NCBI GenBank assembly: GCA_021234155.1
Contig: JAJEKV010000309.1
Location: 126,001 to 190,000, forward strand
DNA: 64,000 bases
Direction: 5' to 3'
Source of the DNA: Isoetes taiwanensis
Lineage: Eukaryota > Streptophyta > Lycopodiopsida > Isoetales > Isoetaceae
This document shows positions 54,139 through 64,000 of the stretch, piece by piece. The notes under the pieces were generated by a model that was not told the DNA's origin, made no database searches, and was given only the letters and a program-made list of their open reading frames with translations. Numbering within the stretch: position 1 is the first letter of the stretch; each line of letters begins with the position of its first letter. The position numbers were made by a program, and so were the translations under genes.

Positions 54139-57100
54139 TCCTTTATTATAAAGTTTTAGTGTATGTCGTGCATAAAACCCTAAAATTTTGACGGCTCAGA
54201 TTTGATCTTTAATTTAGTTCGACGGGCCAGATAGCCCGTTGTTTTTCCTTCTCGCTCTAGCCGTTTAGGGTTCAATGGCTTTTCTCCCCCTTTCCACGTT
54301 CTAGGGCCCGGAATAGCGCCCATATGGATTTCATACCTCGGCTGAAGCAGTTGGAGAAGTTGGAGCTTTGTTCGAGCTTTGGAGGCCACAGCTGCACAAC
54401 AAGTTTTAAAGATTTATGCCTTCCGACTTTCTCTCCAGGCCTGCTTTGTCGAGGCAGAGCATATTAGCTACAATCTTCAGAGCTCGTCTATGGCGCCCTA
54501 TAGCGAGCTATGGGAAAAGCTTAGAAAGATCTGCAACACTCTTCTCTTAAGCCATAGCAGGTTAGAATCATTCATCTTCAAGAATAGATATGGTGTCTGT
54601 GCAATTTGGAAGGCCTATGATATTTGAAGCTGTGATTTAAACGCACTTTCGATAGGTCCTAAACAACTACCAGCCACATATCAAAGAAGCTTGAATGAAA
54701 CACTCTTTATTTTGCTGCTGATACAGATCTAGCATGTTGCAAATAAAATGTGAATACAGGGCAAATCGGTTCAAATATGCCAGTCAAATTGCTTATCATG
54801 GATGAATGCCCTGGCGAAATGGCCAACTAATATGCCATTATGTGAGCAAGTCATTACTATTTTCCTGCAAAGATATCAAAAGCTCCATTTCTTTGGACGT
54901 GAGCAAATGGAAGAGAATATTAGGTATCCAAGCTCTTAGACTTGGCTATGGCATTACCCAGCTTTTTGGCAATCAGATATGCTAACACAACTGACCAGTA
55001 TGAAGATTTCTTCCGCCATAGCTAGAAAGCCAGAAAGCTCTATGAACTTTAGGGTGTTGCACTGCTGCGGGTATGATTCAAATGCCAAGGTTTCCTGTTG
55101 TTGCAGGTTTGAGTTGAGTAGGTAGCAGGGAGTATTCCAGGCAAGCATGAATATACGCTTTAGACAGCGGCATAAGGACAGGACTAGGATTATCTTAAGA
55201 TGACGCCTCTCCTAAAGCATCTTGCTGCTCTTTTGAGGTAAATCTCCACTTTGTATCATACTGGCCAATGCCAAACTAATAGGGTAGTATGCATATTGGT
55301 TGCGCGGATTTATTTTCCTGCAAGGAATTTACCTGCAATGAGAGTATTTATATTGGATCCATACGCTATTTTTACGGTTACAAAGTTCCAAAGGCAATGA
55401 CTTTCTTTGCATAACAATTCCAAGTGATGTTGCGAAGCAAAATGTGGAAATAACAATAATTATTGTGCGCTGAAATTTTTTCTTTTTTGCAGTTGAAACA
55501 TTTGTTATGTTAATAGATAGGAATCATGCTATTGAGACTCTGAAATCTTTGATATTTCCAGAATAGAATATGGATGTCTGAGGAGAAGGACATGATTAGA
55601 TCGTATGTTCACACAACCAATGAACAATAGCAGATGAAGATAGCAGAAGATCAATGTGGTAGATGTATGCTTTATTTGCAGTTGTTCATTGTGTATGTTA
55701 TTTATTCAAAGTGATTTAACTGCAATGTTTTCAGAAAGCCACAACTGGGGTATTTTTTCTTGCCGCCGCCAGATTGTGAAGTTGGAGAAAAAATGTGAGA
55801 AGGTCTTTGTTGTTGTGGGAGTAAATACTGCTTTTAATAGCTATAAAAGATGTAACTTTGTTCGAGAAATATGGATGCCCGGTTTCTTGCAATTAAATTG
55901 TATCATTACAATGCAGAGTTCTGAACATGCTTAGATTGAATATTTCTCCAAGGTGGATAACACTTGAACTAAACTTTTCTCAACTCCAGCAAAGTTCAGG
56001 AATAGTTTTTGCTATAGCAGTTTTGGCAAGAGTGCATGCAGGATTCGATTCCTTGCGGTCTGCTAAAACCAGGCATAGAATTTTCGGCCAGCCTAGGGAG
56101 CTGCTATGGCAGGCAGGAGCTCTTTCGGGGAGCCGAGAATCTGCATTCAAGTCATGTTTGGTTTTCTTAGCTCAATGGTGCAGAGGCAAAAAACGTTCTT
56201 TCGAGATGGCTGAAGATAAACTTGCTTTTAGCCATCTATTTTACCTCAGTGCCATAGAAGCTGAAGCTTACTTCTTTCCTTTGCTCCCCTTCTATTTGCA
56301 GTGCAGCTTCGAGGAGAGGATCAAACTGAGCAAATATGCCTTGGCTGGATTTGGCACAGACACAGTGCAGTGCAGACACAGTGCTAGAAGACCATGGTTC
56401 TAGAAGGCCATGGGGCTCATGTTACTGCTTCACCATTTTGCAGATTCTTCAGAAGATGCAGGGCAAAGGGGCATCCGTGGTAGATATAACGACAAATACA
56501 GGGTTGGACGTAGCGTCTGGTTGCGTGGATTCGAGTTGTTAACACAGAAAAACAGATGGTAGTTTCGGCACTCGAGGTGCTCTGGTTTCCTTTGCGACCT
56601 TTTTTGCTTGAATATATGCAGATGTTTTAACGAAAATGAACATATATTTGTTGGAATGATAGGTAAAAACTACCAGAGGGTAATAGACGAGGATATTTAT
56701 GAAGGAGACACTCTGCAAGTATATTTTTTCGAGATAAATTGACTGCCAAGAACTTCTTCTTTCTATTGAGCTTTGATAATAAAGAAGGTAACGGATCAAA
56801 GAAAGAAGAGAAGGCAGAGCAGAAAGCAAAAAGAGATGGATGCTGGATTCTATGCCAACTTTTAAGGATGTATATATGCTCTTCAGCTTTTAGTAGAAAA
56901 CCATGAAAGCTTTTGACTGCATCAAAATTCACTCTGCAGAGACTACTTAAACCTCTATTTTGGTGTTACCTCATTTATGCAATGTCCTTTGGTGTTCCAG
57001 AAGGTTGCAAATGGCTTGCCAATGGCAGATGGATGCAATTTACGTTGCAAGGGGTGATCCTGTGGACTGGCCTGTGAACTTCCTATCCTAGAGAATTTGT

Positions 57101-58074
57101 TCATATTCCTCAAGGATTTGGCTCTATGCAAGCCCATAACTATTGTAGCCCAAGTCTAAAGAGTCCATGCCAAGGTTTTTCAATTACATGCGGATTCCCG
57201 AAAATCTTGGTTTTGTAAACGACTCTATGCTAAGGTTTTTCAATTATCATGCACATTCTTGAAAATCTTGGTTTTCTTATGACGTTAAGGGCCTTCAATC
57301 ATTTGGTATAATGTCTTTCTTATATGCTGGGTATTGATATATTTTTACATTACATGATGCAAAATATTAATGATGCTACATCAAGAGATGTGAAATGAAA
57401 TTACAACCATAATAAGCCGGTCTTCTATCTTGAGTTAGCATGGAACTCGAAGAAGTCTCTACAAGAAATATACTTTTACCATCATTTGCAACATTTGGAA
57501 TTCATATTTGTAGTGCATGCATCATTTGATAATAATAGATAATTGTTTAATGCTTCATGTACATGACTGTTTTCTATGCGATAAAGAGCAACCAACCATA
57601 ATAAGCACATAAACTCAGCACATCACTAATAGTGGGTACTTTTACATTAAAATTGGTAACCTTACTAGGCATATTGTATCCCATTTCACATGCATCTCAA
57701 ACCCTAATAGTTGGTCACAATTTTGCATACAAGGTTCCTAAAATATGTATGAAATACACAATAAACATTCAAATACATACATATCCTTTTTCGTGAACTT
57801 TGTATGTAACTAATGATCATGTGGAAAAAAACCTAGCAATCATGATGTGTTGGGCATGCAAGGATGGAATTAAAATGATGTGACACAATACGCACATCCC
57901 TTTGGCAGGATCATGCTTCAAAAGAGGGCATAAAAGGGACAGAGATGGGCTTTGTCATAGCAATGGTTAACAATCCCCGCATGATATTCGATATTTGTTG
58001 CAATATGACGTTCATACAAGAGTTTTTAAGAGATAAACAAACTTATGCCCAGCAACGCTGGGCACCATTACTAG
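54139..58074 (+). mobile_element. Complete non-autonomous Helitron (3.9 kb)
   Basis: The 5' end TCCTTTATTATAAAG follows host A54138. The 3' end is the GCCCAGCAACGCTGGGC hairpin (58046-58062), ACCATTA and CTAG (58071-58074), before host T58075. The interior has several exon-like open frames, for example 54379-54627 with AFRLSLQACFVEAEHISYN, and 55927-56403 with PRWITLELNFSQLQQSSGIV, none recognised. A 57-bp imperfect tandem at about 57150-57265 shares AAGGTTTTTCAATTA and AAAATCTTGGTTTT. No Rep/helicase is present. Confidence 0.8.
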
Positions 58075-58215
58075 TATATATGAATATGATGTACAAAATA
58101 CACACAACATATACATAATAACACGATATATACATAGTATATACTATATTTTTTTATACATACACAATATATATAGCATATACAGAATACATATATGGTA
58201 TACGTCACAGTATAT
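58075..58215. repeat. TA-rich simple sequence
   Basis: Degenerate TATATACATA-type repeats lie directly after the Helitron end, a typical AT-rich Helitron target. Confidence 0.8.
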
Positions 58216-61185
58216 ACATAGTTTCTCTTTAAATAGACATCCATGTTTTCATTGTCTTTGTCTCTTTTTCCCTGTTTGCTCCTTGTCTGCTCCTTGTTTG
58301 CATATGTTCCTTGTCAAGTAGCTTTTTTGCTCCTTGTTTGTTCCTCAACTAGTTTCTTTACAAATGCTAACTTTTCACGAGCATCCCCACTGGGATAATC
58401 TGGAATCCCTGCAAGCATGCAGCAGAAGAAATACGTGCCCTGCAAAAGCAAAAGCATGCAAAACGACGCCCTGCAAAAACAGAAGAAGCCAAGCCTTGCA
58501 AAAACAAAAGCATGCAGGTTGTTCAAGGCATGGTAGGAACCCCTGTTTCAACCAATTTCAGGCATTTCCTGCCTCTTGTACAAGGACGGCCGCCATTTCC
58601 TGCAAATCACTAGAGCGCTTTACAGGAAAAAAACAGGAAAAGCAGGCTCGAAAACACGGCTCCGGCGGAGTTTGGGCGCCAGATCTTCTCCGGAATAACC
58701 ACGGATTACCTCCATTTTGCGGATCCAGTTTTAGGCATTTGCTGCAAATCACTAAGTAGGAGCCCCAGCTTGTTTCTCTTCAAAAACCTGATGTCCCGCA
58801 TTCTCTGACACCAAAGTAAACCGCCCTCTGCCCCAAGCAAACAATCAGAAGAAAATAACCTGTCTCACCGTCGCTGGGATCCGCTACCGCCCTCTACGCC
58901 TAAATGTCCTCTACGCCCTAAAAAAACGCCTCCAATTTTTTTAAACCATTCTCAGTTAAAAGAATATAACACAAACGCATCACCCAAATAGAAACTTGAC
59001 CCCCGCAACAAATAAGCAGCTCTCACATGCACAAACATACCATTTTGAATACAATACAATACCAGAATCTTAGTCCCCACCATTGCCAGAATACCCTTTC
59101 CAAATACCAAACGAATTGGGCAAACATAATCATTAGCCAACCATCACATATTATTGGCTTTTTGGCCAAAACCCCAAAAAACACAGGTCTCCCATAAACG
59201 ACCACTATCAAAGCAGAACACATAATATTCATAAATGGCTCTGTGTACTAGCAACTTGCTTTTCTCATGCTTTTCAGCTTGGAGAAAAAACTTAACTCCA
59301 AAAGAAGCCCATAAGCAAATGGATCGTGCTCACCTAGCCACTTGCTTTGAAAATAAAACAAAAGAAATAAATATCAATAGCAAAATCAATTCTTCTTAGC
59401 CACTAGACTCGCAAAATGCAATAAGAGCTTTGTGGAATCTAAACTGCAGATCAAATTTCCATAACAACTTACTAATGAAATTGCAAAAAGCAAGAAGGGA
59501 ACAGAAATACCTGCGAGAATCCCATCCATGGAAAAAAAGAGAACAAAAGTACCTGCTACAATATTCCATCTATGAACTCGTTTGACGGGAAACCCAAAAA
59601 CTAAAAACCATGGAAGGTGCCAGAACCCTGCAAATTAGAGTGGAAAAGATTGAGATTAATGGATAAAGGCAAGGAACAATGAGACAATTGTAGCAAGCTA
59701 CTGTGAGAAGTATGTCAAATGATAAAAAAAAAAAATGAGAAATTGCTATATATGCTGCTCATCCTCCCAGAGAATGATGATCCGGTGGTCTGGATCGATG
59801 ACATTATAGATGGCTTGATACAGGCAACCTGCTCATATCCCAAGAGAATACCTAAAGGGCTTGTTGTCTAAAACCCATAAGTGAAGCACATATTAACTTA
59901 AGAAGGCCACTATATTGTCTTTATTGACCAAATCTTATTTTCTATAACGTTGTCGTTGGGAAGGCCAGCTATTTTTAGAATTTTCTTTTTTGACTCTTGC
60001 TTATCTAGTTGTTTGGATTTCTTTTATTTTCATCAGCCTTTCTTCTATTGGTCTCCGTGGACGTTAAAAAAATCTATTCTATCTATTCTTTGTTTCTAGT
60101 TTCCGTTAAGTCCTTTCCTCCCCTAGTGGGGGGTCCTTTATTCATCTATTGGCCCCTTAGATGTAAAATTTGTTAGATGTTCCTTCGAAACTAGATGGAT
60201 TTTCTTCCCCATCTTAATTACTTTTTTCTGTTCTAGTTTGCAGAGTTGGCTTCTGGCTAGGCAGACGTCTTTATTCCAACAGTCCAATGTTGTGGATTTT
60301 ATCATTTCAACTCTCTTTATCGATGATGGGTGGAATTCTAAGGACTCTAATGGGCTATAATTTTGTCATCTTGTGCTCAAGTCTTTTTCAGAATCTGTTG
60401 TTTTTTGGAGCATTGAAGCCATTAAGATTGGAGCTGTGAAGTTGTTGCTTTCACCTTTTCTGCTGGAGATCTAGCGATATCGCATCAATTCTGGAGCATT
60501 GACGCTATTAGCATTACTGGTGACTTTTCACTTTTGGATTGGTTCGGATGAGTGTCTACTGATGTATATGTTTTTTAGTAAATTATTTATCTCAATGGTT
60601 TTCCTTGAAAACTTGGTTGGGCGGAATTGTTTTATCCAAGTGATAAAACATTGACTCTTGACTACATATAACATCCATACAGTTCTTTTATTGAAATTTG
60701 GCCCTCATTAATTGTTCATATTTGGGCTTGTTTTGAAATGTGTGAAAAGTTTCGACATTATTCTGGTTCGTCGATCTATTTCGAAGATCTTTAATCTATT
60801 GTACGTTTTGTGGATACCCAATAAAGAAAATTTACTTTTCTATTGTATCTTGTTCCCATGATATATAAATATTCTTTGATAAAGGCGATTTTGTTCATAT
60901 GTCGTGTTACAAGTGATTTTATAAATGTATTGATGTGAGTAATATAAAAGTTTTCCTTCTTATATAATGCAGTGTCTAGTTTTTGTTCTCCTCTAATTTC
61001 TTCCTTACAAATTAGGAGCCCATGACACGTTGCATTGATGGCATTTATTGCATTGATTTCAGATTTGATGCATTTATGAGCATTGTTGATGGAGGAAGAA
61101 CGCACTCATCTTTCTCCCCTTCCTTGCATTTCAAATGATTGCTATTTCTTAACATGACAGTCGTGGGTAAACATCCAGCTCTGGT
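58216..61185. other. Intergenic, no gene recognised
   Basis: Between 58400 and 58540 the words CCTGCAAAAGCAAAAGCATGC and relatives recur. A TCTATTCTATCTATTC run at 60072-60087 recalls the LINE 2 tail, but no LINE coding sequence was found upstream. No coding sequence could be supported. Confidence 0.45.
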
Positions 61186-61572
61186 GTGGTCATAAACTTA
61201 GTACAAAGCAATTGTGAATTCTTGAGTTCTCAAGGAGTGGTGGTCTTGAATATGAACTTTTACAGGCAAAAGATTGCTATTTCAACATTCTTAGATGAAT
61301 TTAAGCAAAAATTTCCATTTAAACCTTTGTCTATAACTTCAAATCATTGGTGGGGCTGTGCAGAGCCTCTAAGTGCAAAGGAGAAGCAAGAAGCAACTTT
61401 CGCAAGCAAGGTTGCAAAGAATAGTGGAAAGGGTGCTGCTAAAAAGGACCTTTTCTCCATTGAAGAATCTGCATATGCAAGCAACCTGGTTAACTTAAAG
61501 AACAAAAGAGCTAAAGCTTTTTTTTTTGGGAAGTACATCCTTCTGCTCCGAAATCCTTCATTCCGGCCATGA
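61186..61572 (+). pseudogene. Exon-like open frame of unknown origin
   Basis: A 128-codon frame has a lysine- and alanine-rich middle (SAKEKQEATFASKVAKNSGK, GAAKKDLFSIEE). Its end runs into a T-rich tract and then the CACTA subterminal region. No family recognised. Confidence 0.25.
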
Positions 61573-61714
61573 GAATCAGGAAGAATCGTCACCCCACAGC
61601 CTGTTCTTTCTCAAATCCTCAGAATCTCTGCCCCTTATCTGCCAAATCCGCCTAATCTGTTCCCCTAATATTTCAATCCATACTTTAACCGATTGGCTGA
61701 CAAGCTTTCTTCTC

Positions 61715-61960
61715 AGAAAAAAATGACGCCAAAATATGACGATATATCTTGGACGAAAAATATGACGATAATTTCGACGTAACATATGACGAAAAAGTCG
61801 GACGCATATCAATCTTGGCGAAAAAATGTGACGTAATATATGGCCGAAAGTTCTGACGAAATGTCGGCCGAAAATTTCGACGAAAAATTTCGGCGATTGT
61901 TTTCGTCGGTTTAATCATCGTAATAATCGTCACAAAAGTACGAAATGGCATTTTTTAGTG
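61715..61960. mobile_element. CACTA transposon right terminus with GACG subterminal repeats
   Basis: The end reads ATTTTTTAGTG, the complement of CACTAAAAAAT, at 61950-61960. The 240 bases before it are a dense array of TGACGAAAA, TATGACG and GGCCGAAA words. That is the CACTA subterminal pattern, of a different family from the one at 27770-28208. The left end was not found. Confidence 0.65.
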
Positions 61961-62271
61961 AAGGTCAACATTACGTGAGAGTTCCACACTTATTTCTAGA
62001 AGTTGCATGGCTTTGTACGTACCAAAGGAACACGGACGCATGTAGACATGAGACATCTTAACAATCTATTGAAACATATCGAATAGTTAGACGAGATAAT
62101 TCGTATATGAAGTCGTCTTGGCCCGGAAAGGAGAATTACATTACAAGAAGGTCGGTACAACATTCATAAAAATCAAACCATTATATGGGGAATCCCATTA
62201 TGATTTTTGCAAGAAAAAGTTGTGTCAAATGCATATATGTTTGAACTCAACTTAAGATAAAATATTACTTC

Positions 62272-63395
62272 TTATTCATTGGACATCAAACTCTCATCCA
62301 AAAGATCATTTTGAAGGTCCTCCCATTCATCATTATCTAGTGGTAAAAGTACCCTCCGTCGCATGTTTGGATACTGAGGCTCGATATTTTCTTCCTCTTC
62401 AACATAATCTTCATGTGCCACTGGCGAGAGCATTGGTGAGCTCAAACTTGTTCCCTCTTCAGCTTCATAGTTTTCATTGCTTGTTCCCGCTTGAGTTTCA
62501 TAATCTTCTCCAATGTGTGTCGATCGAACAAATGGAGTAATATAGGCCTTGAGATGACGAGGGAGTTCGTCAGCCAAGTCATTTTTTGTTTCACATGCAT
62601 GAGCAAGATCATGTGAGCTACTTTTAAAATGGCTCTTTACTTTACTAGTCAATTTACTTCCCCTAGTGAGATATCTCTTAACATCTTGAGTGTCACTTGA
62701 GCTAGAACTAGAATTGGAGCTAGGACTCAAGGGGAATACATGAAGTGATTCGGGTGAGAATGAACAAGGAAGAATATCTAATGTATCGCCATGATCGGGA
62801 TTTTTATTAAGTATTTCCAAATACTACAACAATCATAAACAAGTATATTAGACATGTTCCATAAAAAAAGTAAAAGAATGCGCACTCTTACCTCGTCTAC
62901 TTCTTGCCGTGCTTTCAATTCATGCTCCAATGGAGATGGAGCATTTGGCATCAAACCATGTCTCTGTTTATGTTGTTGTCTAGTGCTATACTTTCTTCTA
63001 CTTGTGCCTTTGCATTGGTTACACCAACAATGGTCGTATTGCCTTGCAAGCCGCTCCAATGGATCATCTCGGGGCCAATCTTTAGCTTTACTTCCACTAC
63101 TCGATCGAGATAATGAAGTGGCCCTATTCGTAGTGAGCAACTAAATATGCATGTAGTGATGATATAGATACAAAACAAATGAAAGAAAGAGCTCAAACCT
63201 TATTGGCGAGAAGTCGTTAATCATCGGCGTTGAAGATCGAGTATTTGATGACTCGGAGTCATGATCACAGTCAGTGGAATCATCTGAATTAGTCATCCCA
63301 ATTTGATTCTGCAATAGCTCACATAGCTGAAGACGAGCACTAGCATACCCTAAAAACCCTAATAAGTAACCCCAATCCAATTTTTTTTTCCCCAA
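62272..63395 (-). CDS. CACTA-type transposon protein, three candidate exons
   Basis: Exon 1 (63395-63199) is Ser/Asp-rich and ends at an AAG/GTTTGAG donor. Exon 2 (63140-62892) carries YDHCWCNQCKGTSRRKYSTR, then HKQRHG, a Cys-Cys...His-His cluster like the zinc-binding start of plant CACTA transposases, and ends GAG/GTAAGAG. Exon 3 (62823-62272) opens YLEILNKNPDHGDTLDILPC, has a Ser run and an acidic tail, and stops at 62272. Exons 2 and 3 join in phase 0. Exon 1 to exon 2 does not join in frame with these sites, so a different splice site or a small indel is needed. The catalytic transposase core is absent. Its strand and position do not fit the CACTA end at 61960, so it may belong to a second element. 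Confidence 0.5.
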
Positions 63396-63399
63396 TTTT

Positions 63400-63525
63400 T
63401 CTGACGATTATTGAAAATGTGACGAAACAGCGTTAGTTTATCCGTCACAATTTTCGTCAGAAATTTTTTCTATTTATTTATACGTGTCACACTTAATTTA
63501 TTCTATTTTCGTCACACTTAACCAT
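63400..63525. repeat. GTGACG/CGTCAC subterminal-type repeats
   Basis: Words such as TGACGATTATTG, GTGACGAAA, CCGTCACAATTTTCG and CGTCACACTTAA are clustered just upstream of the CACTA-like gene and resemble those at 61715-61950. No TAGTG end follows, so the border is eroded. Confidence 0.5.
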
Positions 63526-64000
63526 TTTCGGGAGATTTACATTTAGGTAAAACCACAGCCATTTTCGCGTCCCGACTTCTTTCCCATTTTGGCGACTTCA
63601 AACTCTTCTGTGGCAATCAGAACGGAAAATGGAAGCGCTTGTGGCGATCGGAAGGGCAAATCGAGGCGCCTCCTTGTGATTTAGAGAGGTAAATTCATTT
63701 GTTTTAAGCCTCTGGCATAATTTATAGCAGACAAAATTATTGTCTTTGCTTCAAGATTCATCTTTTCTTTTCTTTTCTTCAAGACTCGTCATTCTTTTCT
63801 TTTCTTCTGCATCTGTCTCCTTGGTCTTCTTCTGCAATCTTCCCAAAAAATCTAGTCTGAGCATTATATTGCAGCCAAAGTGCAAGTTGCAGAATGCAAT
63901 GCATTTGCAGCTTTCTCAACCTAGCCATCTTTCCAACTTTCTCCTTTTAACGTGGCTGCCATGAAGAACCGGGAGCGTAAAAGGCAAATGAAGGTAGCTT
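63526..64000. other. Right edge, no gene recognised
   Basis: A short frame from ATGGAAGCGCTTGTGG at 63630 stops after 16 codons, before an AGAG/GTAAAT donor-like site. It could be a 5' exon, but nothing identifies it. A TCTTTTCTTTTCTTC simple repeat lies at 63761-63810. Confidence 0.35.

Noticed and set aside
58075-58215. Origin-like or promoter-like AT-rich tract
   Set aside because: It is a degenerate TA microsatellite beside a Helitron end, with no adjacent gene.
60072-60087. Second copy of the LINE 2 tail (TCTATTCTATCTATTC)
   Set aside because: Imperfect, and no LINE coding sequence was recognised upstream; simple-sequence coincidence is enough.
61685-61951. Arg/Phe/Thr-rich minus-strand frame
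   Set aside because: It is the translation of CACTA subterminal GACG repeats.
1-64000. tRNA, rRNA or CRISPR features
   Set aside because: None could be recognised; the only tRNA-like matches are short retrotransposon primer sites.

Overview
The window is a stretch of nuclear DNA from a land plant, AT-rich and dominated by transposable elements. The evidence for a plant is an L1-type LINE with a DUF4283-like ORF1, a Ty3/gypsy element of Tat-like make-up with a second RNase H, CACTA ends with subterminal repeats, and fragments of plant-type genes (ribosomal protein L4, SCP2, a GH17 beta-1,3-glucanase with a C-terminal X8 domain). The density of decayed, nested elements fits a large genome such as a gymnosperm or fern, but the species cannot be fixed from the sequence. 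I found no rRNA or tRNA gene, no CRISPR array and no intact conserved cellular gene.

Layout. 1-5650: one or more Helitrons; a 3' end lies at 2861-2889 and a 5' end at 2900, with a captured ribosomal protein L4 fragment at 3114-3389. 5651-27572: a four-deep nest. A short Helitron of about 440 bp is split by a full-length L1 LINE (5688-27164, TSD ATGTATG). The LINE is split by a Ty3/gypsy element (9280-24151, TSD AAGAC). The gypsy element is split by a minus-strand non-autonomous LTR element (11306-15945, TSD CATGC). 27573-28208: a minus-strand Helitron 5' end, then a CpG-rich CACTA terminus. 28665-32354: a dispersed repeat, an SCP2 exon fragment and a glucanase pseudogene. 33329-38842: a second, non-L1 LINE with tandem 5' units and a TTCTA-repeat tail. 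39402-41404: a second copy of the dispersed repeat, grown into a 1.5 kb GAATCT minisatellite. 42100-42911: a possible two-exon gene of unknown function. 44820-46163: a MITE-like element and a decayed gag.

46757-54121 is the most interesting block: a 7.4 kb DNA element with terminal inverted repeats starting GGGTATAAAATCACT and a candidate AGCA target duplication. It carries two convergent gene sets. The plus-strand set is a decayed transposase-like protein with an SDG..QFK / HGKG..DGAG signature. The minus-strand set encodes a RING-like cysteine cluster and an FCP1/HAD phosphatase-like domain. I could not place it in a named superfamily.

54139-58074 is a complete non-autonomous Helitron of the same family as the earlier ones. 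58075-61714 has nothing I can name. 61715-63520 holds a CACTA right end and a multi-exon CACTA-like protein gene on the minus strand.

Almost every protein-coding trace is broken by stops or frameshifts, so the window records element activity and gene-fragment capture rather than a working gene set. The short two-exon gene at 42100-42911 and exons 2-3 of the CACTA-like gene are the only multi-exon reading frames that join in phase.
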